64,000 bases of DNA from Siderastrea siderea (lineage: Eukaryota; Cnidaria; Anthozoa; Scleractinia; Rhizangiidae), in contig OZ034968.1 of the NCBI GenBank assembly GCA_964030785.1, forward strand, positions 50,351,230 through 50,415,229, in the 5' to 3' direction. The first letter of the stretch is position 1. Every line of letters starts with the position of its first letter. Below are positions 57,272 to 64,000 of this stretch, piece by piece. Under the pieces are notes generated by a model that was not told where the DNA came from, made no database searches, and saw only the letters and a list, made by a program, of their open reading frames with translations. Both the position numbers and the translations under genes were made by a program.

Positions 57272-57420
57272 TTTGGATTATCAACTGAGTTGATAAGGTA
57301 AATTGGCCACCGTAAAAAACTGACGTTTCACGCGTTAGCCCTTCGTCAAAGCGAAATCGTCAGCTTTTGAATTTCTTTACGGCGGCCAATTTACCTCATC
57401 AACTCAGTTGATAATCCAAA
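57272..57420. repeat. inverted repeat with a Penelope-type core
   Basis: TTTGGATTATCAACTGAGTT at the left and its complement at the right, with GGCCAATTTACC arms inside. The minus strand of the centre reads TTGACGAAGGGCTAACGCG then TGAAACGTCAG, which is hammerhead-like in order (GACGA, hairpin, GAAACGTC) but lacks the leading C. Confidence 0.6.
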
Positions 57421-57873
57421 ATTTTGTGTTTCATTTCCTCAACAACGCAGCATAGAAACTAACCCGCCAGGAGTTGAATTCCAAAGCAGACTGGCGAGTA
57501 AAAAACGGAAAGAAACCTTTGCTTCAATGTGTGAGGAAGACTCAAACGCACGAGCATTTTTTTTCCCACTGTGGCTCATCGAAAGTAAGTTTCAGACCTT
57601 AGGTTCGAATTTCATTACGCGTATGTCGTAACAATACAACTTCATGTTATAAACTACTTAGCAGTAGCCTTCTACGCTTATCTGCGTTTATTCATGCGAG
57701 CTGTTTTCGAACATTTTCACTGATAACGGTTTATTCACAGCATATCCGTTTTAAAATAGGAATGGCTCTTCATCTGTGAAAAAGCTAAAACTACGAAAAC
57801 TAGAAATAAAGCTAAAATTTATGTACATGTATAAAACATCAAAATTAAGAAAATTTAAGAAAAATTGCTTAGA

Positions 57874-58149
57874 TTATGACGTGAGGCATCTTGATTTCAA
57901 ATAGTCCTTACAATTCTCCTTAAAATCTGAACAAGTTCTAATTTTCGCTTGTAAAGAATTGAAAAATGCAGAGGCGGAGTCTTGAAAAGTTCGCGATATA
58001 AGCAGAACTACTAGCCTCGGGGCGCTATTAGAGCGGAGGTTCCTTGTGGCTTTCATAACTTCCAAGTTTAGATGTGATGGCCAACGAGGGTTATACATTG
58101 CCTTGAATGTTTGCTTGAGAACAGAGAAATCTCTCCTTTTGTTTAACTT
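57874..58149 (-). pseudogene. non-LTR retrotransposon ORF2 C-terminal fragment
   Basis: About 91 open codons to a stop at 57874: KRRDFSVLKQTFKAMYNPRW, then RNLRSNSAPRL, TFQDSASAFFNSLQAKIRTC and a basic end. This is the usual tail behind the RT of non-LTR elements (LRS...TFQDSAxxxFNxLPxxIR). A stop lies just upstream, so only the last piece survives. The region left of the stop is AT-rich, as expected for a 3' end. Confidence 0.65.
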
Positions 58150-61100
58150 CTATGTATATTTTCCTGATTAATGCAATCTTAACTGGGGCTGTTTTCAGTT
58201 TATGTTGACTTTCGATGTTTTAGGCTTTTGGTTAGCACCTCCAAGTTTTTCAGTTGGCGCACATCGGTTGTAATATACCTTTTGCTCTTCATTAGCAAAA
58301 AATAAATTTTTCATTTTAATTTATACAAATTTAATAACATTTATGAAATTTTATTTTCGTTAAGAAATTTTCATGTCAGTTATTCGTGTAAAGTGAGAAA
58401 CAATAACATTTTAAGATTTCCAATTTCATTTTGTGTATAGTGTATAGCGTCTTCAGATAAACAATAACACGTACTGAAGCATCGTTAACATTTAGGGAAT
58501 TTCATGTAAAATTCCAGTTTTCATAAATTCGTTTTACAGCGTATGTCGAACGAACAAAAAAACGTCAAACATTCTTATGTACACTGTAGATGTACAAACA
58601 ACAGCGTTCTCTATTAACCGGCCGTCGCTATAGCGACCGCTGGTTTATAAAATGGACACGGTTTTGTGGTAATGGTCAGTTGGCTTAACATACGAACAAA
58701 GTGCTGTAAAGCTTGTGGTACGGGTACTCAAGAGCGGTACTGTCTTATATAAGACGCATGCGCATATTAGTCTGCTGAATGTTACCTTCGTGTGTTCTTG
58801 TCTTTTAATTTACAGTATTTAAGATATGAACGGCGAAGGGTTGTTAAGTTTGGGTTTTTTGTTTTTGTCTTGTATAACGCATGCGCAATTGAGTAAAGCA
58901 GCTAATAGGATTGAATGCGAAATTGGCTGTGTTGTCTAATCTAGTTAGTGGTTATGGTGAAAATTTTTTTAGCGCAGGAGTTTTTTTTAATTGGGATTGA
59001 CATTTTGAGGGATGTAAAAATGTGGGAGTCAGAAGGATTTGTGAATGTCAGGAGCATATCACGCTTCTGTGAATGTGATTTGCTTTGAAAGTTGCGTTTT
59101 GTATAGGACTGGTGAAATATTGTGCTGCGTGAGAGGCGGTTTCCCTTGGCGTTTTATGGGGGGGGGGGGGGTGGTTTGCGAAGTGGATTGTAAGGTTTCT
59201 GATTGGCTAACTTGTATTTCGCAGCGGACAAAAAGGACAGTTGCGTTTTGCCGGCGTGGGCTAGGAAGAGAAGGAATTGGTACTAGTATGATGATACAAT
59301 ATTAGTGGATTGCATCATCAGTACATGATAGTTCTTGTGAACGGAGAGAGATGAGTGTTTATTTGAGGCGAGACGTTGATACGAAGGAATCGTCATTAAT
59401 AAGGAGATCAATTAATACGGTAGGTGTTACGAGTCTTTTTGCATTGAAAGGACGAAAATATCTGAATATTATCGACGGATTTGTGTGGTTTGCGTGTGGT
59501 GTTCGCTAAAGGCTACGAGCAGTCTCTCTTTCCGTTCAGAGATAGTGAAGGAAAAGAAAAACAAGCGAGTGAGCGCGAAATCGATTGCGGCTCGACAGGC
59601 GCGTTAGCTTTCAAAGACGTGGGCGACTTTCGTCCCCGCTCGCTTGTTTTACTTTTGCAAGGGGATTCCCGGGTTAGCAAACCGGATTTAAACATCACGT
59701 CATGAGATATGCCTTGACGTGCCCCATACTCTGACGATCTGCTTAAGCTTGTGTTTATCAAGCGTTATATTTTGATCCTACTGCTATGTTCACTGTTTGT
59801 ATTTAAGGTCTAGGCACAACAGTAAATACTTCGTCGTCCCTGTGTGAGCATTCTCAGTTGTGGACGAATTTATATCGACATTCAACGTTTGAGTGAATTT
59901 GCGTTTTTCAGCACAAATAAAAGCGACAAGAAAGATAAGCTGAGTCATCAGAGTTTAAACATTACGTCATCCAGTAACGCTATAATCAAAATATTGTGTC
60001 ACACACTCACACTTTTCGTCACGCCGGTTCGTATAAATAGAGGATCGCGCAAACATTTGTGAAACCTAGGGGTGGGGAGGGTCAGAATGGCCGGTTAAAA
60101 TGCCCAATGGGCATTCTTGTCTTTAAACGTTTGATCAGTTGTAAACACGCTACAAAGAGGAAGCGAGTGCCGAATGACGTCCGGAAAAGAACTGTGTTCA
60201 CACATAAGACTATACTACAGAAGACTTCCTGGCTAAAGTTAAGAGTAAACAGGAGTTCAGTTCGCCTTCGGCACTGTTGCGAATTAAAAACAGAGAAATT
60301 TACCAGGATTTTTGCGATAATAATAAATGAAATTCCCTACACGTAAACGACGTTTAAAAACCCGTCATTGATTTTCTGAAGACGCTACAGAGTATGCACA
60401 ACATGAAAATGAAAATCTTAAAACGGTTCACGCGTTTTCCACACTAATGAAGCAACGAATAAAAATTCTCTCACGAAAATGAAATTCCACAAATATTATT
60501 GAATTTTCTAAACGAAAATGGAAGTATATTTTCTGCTAATGAAGGGCAAAAGGTGTAGTGCAGTTGACTCCCGGCACCTCGAAGCTCTGCTAACTCAAAC
60601 CGAAATGGATGTCCCCTGGATTTGCTGTTTACATTTACTGCAGTAATGTTACCCCCTCGGCAACTCAAGTCCCCGATATCTCAAACCTTCCGTCAACTCG
60701 AAGTGAATTTTATTTCCCCTCAGGTCATTTTCTTTTCAACTTTACCCTCGATAACTCATTTGTGTAATGAGGCAAAACATATTTCGTAACAACGAATTGA
60801 ACCAAATCGAGCAGCGTGCATTCTTGAAGTGTCTAGCTGTCCTTTGCGTCAATTTCTTTAAGTTCTTGTTGTTGTGTCACAAAATCTTTAAGGTGGCCGA
60901 ACACAGTTTTCTTGTACCTATGCGTTATTTATCGTTATCTTCAAACCACTGGCAGTTGGGCAGCCAAAATTGGCAAGGTGCAAGTTCAACTAAAGAAGAT
61001 TGTATTTTGATATGTTTTATTGGACTAGATACCGTTACCATGGCAACACAGCTGGTAGTAAACCAGCATTAAATAATGGGTTTGATTTGTTTTCAGAAAA

Positions 61101-61729
61101 TCCAGTCGTTAGATTTTTTCCATCATTTCTCTCTAGAAAACTCAGAAAAATACTGGCCTGTTGACACTGGTCTCGTGAAATTTTGACAGAGAGATCTTCT
61201 GTTATTTTGTGTTTTACATTTTAACGTTTTCTGAACATGTCCTCTGTCAGATTTCAATTTTTGTTTGCAGGCGAGCTAAGCGTGTTCCGAACTATTATTC
61301 TACCAAATTTCATGAAATTCGAACGAGCGGTTCCGTAGAAATCAGTGCATTTCCACTAAATCGTAGTCACAATTTTCTGGTTAACTACGCATGCGCTGCA
61401 TTTGACAGGATTCTCGATCTTTCTCGATCCATACAAACAATCCCAGGAAGGCAGGGTATTTTCCAAGATTATTACCTTTAATACATTGAAAAACAAACGT
61501 TTTTGACACATAATAAACTGATTGTTAAGACTGAAAAAACAATTGCAATTGCAAAAAGGACTTGTACAATCTTGAACAAAATGAAATGATCTGTGCAGGC
61601 GCCGACAGGCACCATGTTTGTTTTTCTCAAAGCCTTATGCGCGCGCGCTTATTCACGTCAGCAGTACAAATCGTAGAGCACGCGCAAACTGTGTTCAGAC
61701 ACCTTAATTGACTTCAGATCTGTTGTGTT
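58150..61729. other. no supportable gene; isolated promoter-like strings
   Basis: Contains a G run (59158-59171), a consensus TATAAATAG (60032-60040) not linked to a convincing ORF, and ORFs up to 95 codons without motifs. Confidence 0.4.
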
Positions 61730-61788
61730 TTATTTTATTGGCAAAACATCGTTCCGTTGAACGGAACGATGTTTTGCCAATAAAATAA
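61730..61788. repeat. perfect 29-bp palindrome with 1-nt spacer
   Basis: TTATTTTATTGGCAAAACAT... at 61730-61758 is exactly complementary to 61760-61788. No mismatches, in a region with no other element features. Confidence 0.95.
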
Positions 61789-64000
61789 GTTCTCATTCTC
61801 TGTAGTATAAAACCTGATTAAAAAACACACTGATTACTAATAAAGGTTGTAAACACCCGGGCGCACCCTTGCATCAAATCGAAAGTTTAACGAACTGAAA
61901 TCTTACTTTACGTGGGGACTAGTATGCACGAGCAATAAGTATGTTAAACGTTTGTTCCATACTCAAAATTGTGCGAAATTCGGCGTGTGTTCTGTGATTC
62001 TAATTCGTGTCAAACAAACCAACCAATCATACCAGTACGGCACTGCGGAATCTGGAAAGAAAAAAAAACTTAAAAAGACACCCTTTGTTGTGAAGTTGAA
62101 AATGTTGTAACCTACGAGCAAAACCTGGGCAGAAGAAAGAAAATATATCTCACCCACTTTACCGTTGGCTAAGAGAACCTTATTCTTGTATGAAAACAGC
62201 AATGGTGCGTGCGATCACAAATAAGTGGAAAAATTTTGTCAAAGTTTTACTTCACAATATATCAGGGGATGTAGCTAAACTATCCTTAATTGAGTAATCA
62301 GGGTACTCTCCAATCATTTTCAACCTCACTCCCGGTGGAATCTCCTCGTTCAATAGCCACCATCTAAAGAACACTTAAGAAGGAGAATAGCCGAGTACTG
62401 GTCAGCGGTTTTTCATTTTATTTGCATTTGTAGCGTCAGCAAATTAGAATCATGCATGTGTATGTAGTAAGACAGGGAAGACAGGCAACCATTCCGTGAA
62501 TGAATTTCAACTTCCACCATTTAAGGTAGGAAACTGTAAACAAACGGCTTTCTGTAAACCGTTTTGGAGATTTTTAAACGAGGAAAGGATTTTAAACTTC
62601 AAACACACATAACCATTCCACACAGGGCATTTGAGTGTGTGTCTTTTCCCTACACATCACAGCAACAAGGAAAGCCGTAAAAACTGAACTGAACTTTTTA
62701 TCAGAATTTATTTTTCAGATGGACACTCTTAACCCACGTGGAAACAACGAACATTTTTCATTCAGCTATTACCATACCTTCACCAATAGCGTAACACATG
62801 AGCACTGTTTAGCCGCTTTAATAGGGCTCGCGATTTTCAGTATGATTAATCTAAATCTACTATTGTTTTTATCAAAAGTATGTTTTCTTAATTCTTTTTC
62901 TTTTCTTTTTTTTTTTTATATTTCATCACGCCACAAGCCGAAGCCCATTTCCATTCAGTGTGTATAACTAAAGGTATTCCATGTAGCCGCTTTATTTTAA
63001 ATAAGCCTGAGAAACCTACTTACTAGGTACGTAAATCAGTAGAAAGCTTACCTCTCAGTCGAGTTCGACGATCCGTTACTTACAGTAGGGAGCGAGAACA
63101 CGAGGCTAGTAAGATGTTTATTACAGATCTCAATTTCGTCCACCTTAAGAAAGGAAAACCTTGCAAGCCAAATGCTAAAATGAGCTCCTTTCAAGTCAAA
63201 TGCTAAATGAGTTAATTTGACTGGGGCACGTCGAAGGAAAGAATGAGCGAAATTCGCTGGCTTTCGAAAACAGTTGCCTGAGACAGTGTGAACTTGTGTC
63301 GTTAAATGAAAATTTAATTAACCGCTTTACCCGTACGATCAGAGTTTTCGCTGTGGACATATAGAAAACAAGATCAAATTAAGTGAAAAGACTTGTTTGC
63401 TAGCTGTGGAAAAAAGAATGAAAGCACTGTGGATGGAAACACTGCGAGAGCAACAGAGTGCGCAACATGAAGAACTCACAAAGTTGAAACGTCGAAATGT
63501 ATCGTTTTGGATCTTTTGTTCTCTTTAACGTTGCCTCATGGGAGTCGAAAATTTGGGGTTCCAGTTGAACTTGACTAAAACTTTTGTTCGGCTGTTTATA
63601 ACTCCACCGGTCCTAACTAGCGAGGACGGACTTGCGAATGGACCTTCATTGCAAGGACGAAAATTACGTCGAGAAATCGAGGTACTTATCGTTTAAAAGT
63701 AACTTGCGTTGGTCTCGCAAGAGTTGACAATGAAACGGAGTTGTTTTTCAAGGAAACTTTTCCTGGGAAGCAAGGGATTGTCGTACTTAATGCCGGCATT
63801 TCCACAGCAAGAATTTATTGCCTTTTAACCTACAAAGATTGTCGGTTAACGATACACGCAATCCAGAAAATTTTAAGGTTTGATTAAAATGCTTTTCGGT
63901 CTTTCTGCCGGTGTTTTGTTTGAAAAAGAACCTCTCTGTAAAAGAAGCAGGTCTTCATCGAGTTTTTTGTATAATACATCTAAATGTGTCATCTTTGTAA
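61789..64000. other. no supportable gene
   Basis: A Met-less open stretch (63318-63527) includes MKALWMETLREQQSAQHEEL, and another (about 63624-63889) is also open, but both are within chance length and no splice context is convincing. A T-rich run lies at 62899-62921. Confidence 0.35.

Noticed and set aside
60059..60346. 95-codon ORF downstream of a TATAAATAG string
   Set aside because: No family or codon pattern; the TATA string alone is not enough.
63318..63889. two adjacent open stretches with helix-like peptides
   Set aside because: No splice context or conservation could be shown; lengths are within chance.

Overview
The window looks like an anthozoan cnidarian (coral or sea-anemone type) nuclear genome. 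This is inferred from AT-rich DNA with very few intact genes and from the mixture of element families present: BEL/Pao, Ty3/Gypsy-like and DIRS-like retroelements, Penelope-like elements with GIY-YIG endonuclease, many palindromic MITEs, and large multi-domain ORFs of a kind I associate with corals. No bacterial-style genes, rRNA or tRNA were found. No complete host gene can be supported; the best host-gene candidates are a two-exon piece resembling an ESCRT-III (CHMP-type) tail at 10.64-11.00 kb and a small two-exon ORF on the other strand at 9.29-9.55 kb.

Layout. 1-4.4 kb: a decayed BEL/Pao retroelement on the minus strand (gag, protease, RT, RNase H; continues off the left edge). 5.4-5.9 kb: a TTAA-flanked palindromic MITE. 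9-11 kb: the two candidate host-exon clusters. 11.7-14.1 kb: a second BEL/Pao copy with gag joined to integrase and the middle of pol missing, followed by a Ty3/Gypsy-like RT/RNase H scrap (14.8-15.3 kb) and a 1.06-kb element with terminal inverted repeats (15.8-16.8 kb). 19.8-22.8 kb: a DIRS-like element on the minus strand, invaded by a 616-bp palindromic element with a clear target duplication and by half of another MITE. 24.0-28.1 kb: a large imperfect palindrome. 29.0-29.8 and 42.1-42.8 kb: two Penelope-like remnants with hammerhead-ribozyme-like sequence.

The most interesting region is 29.83-43.34 kb. Two related large transposons are nested. Element 1 (29,941-36,432, about 6.5 kb) has long inverted terminal repeats beginning GTGGGG and one gene of about 1,480 codons broken by three frameshifts. 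That gene reads as two CxxC...HxxC zinc modules, then conserved blocks of unknown role, then a PIN/FEN-like nuclease domain, then a Cys-rich CXC tail. Element 1 sits inside the left terminal repeat of Element 2 (29,833-43,343), whose repeats also begin GTGGG and whose decayed gene (37.0-41.9 kb) is related. The uninterrupted right repeat of Element 2 acts as an empty-site control and fixes Element 1's boundaries. I do not recognise this combination as a standard transposon superfamily.

43.3-64 kb holds nested MITEs (one TTAA insertion verified by the host element's other arm), several tandem arrays (two built on a shared CCTCGTTCTAAGCG-like core, others on GATATC/TATCATGATA-like motifs), a possible KDZ-type transposase scrap, a non-LTR retrotransposon tail and a perfect 29-bp palindrome. 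Long stretches there hold nothing I can annotate.
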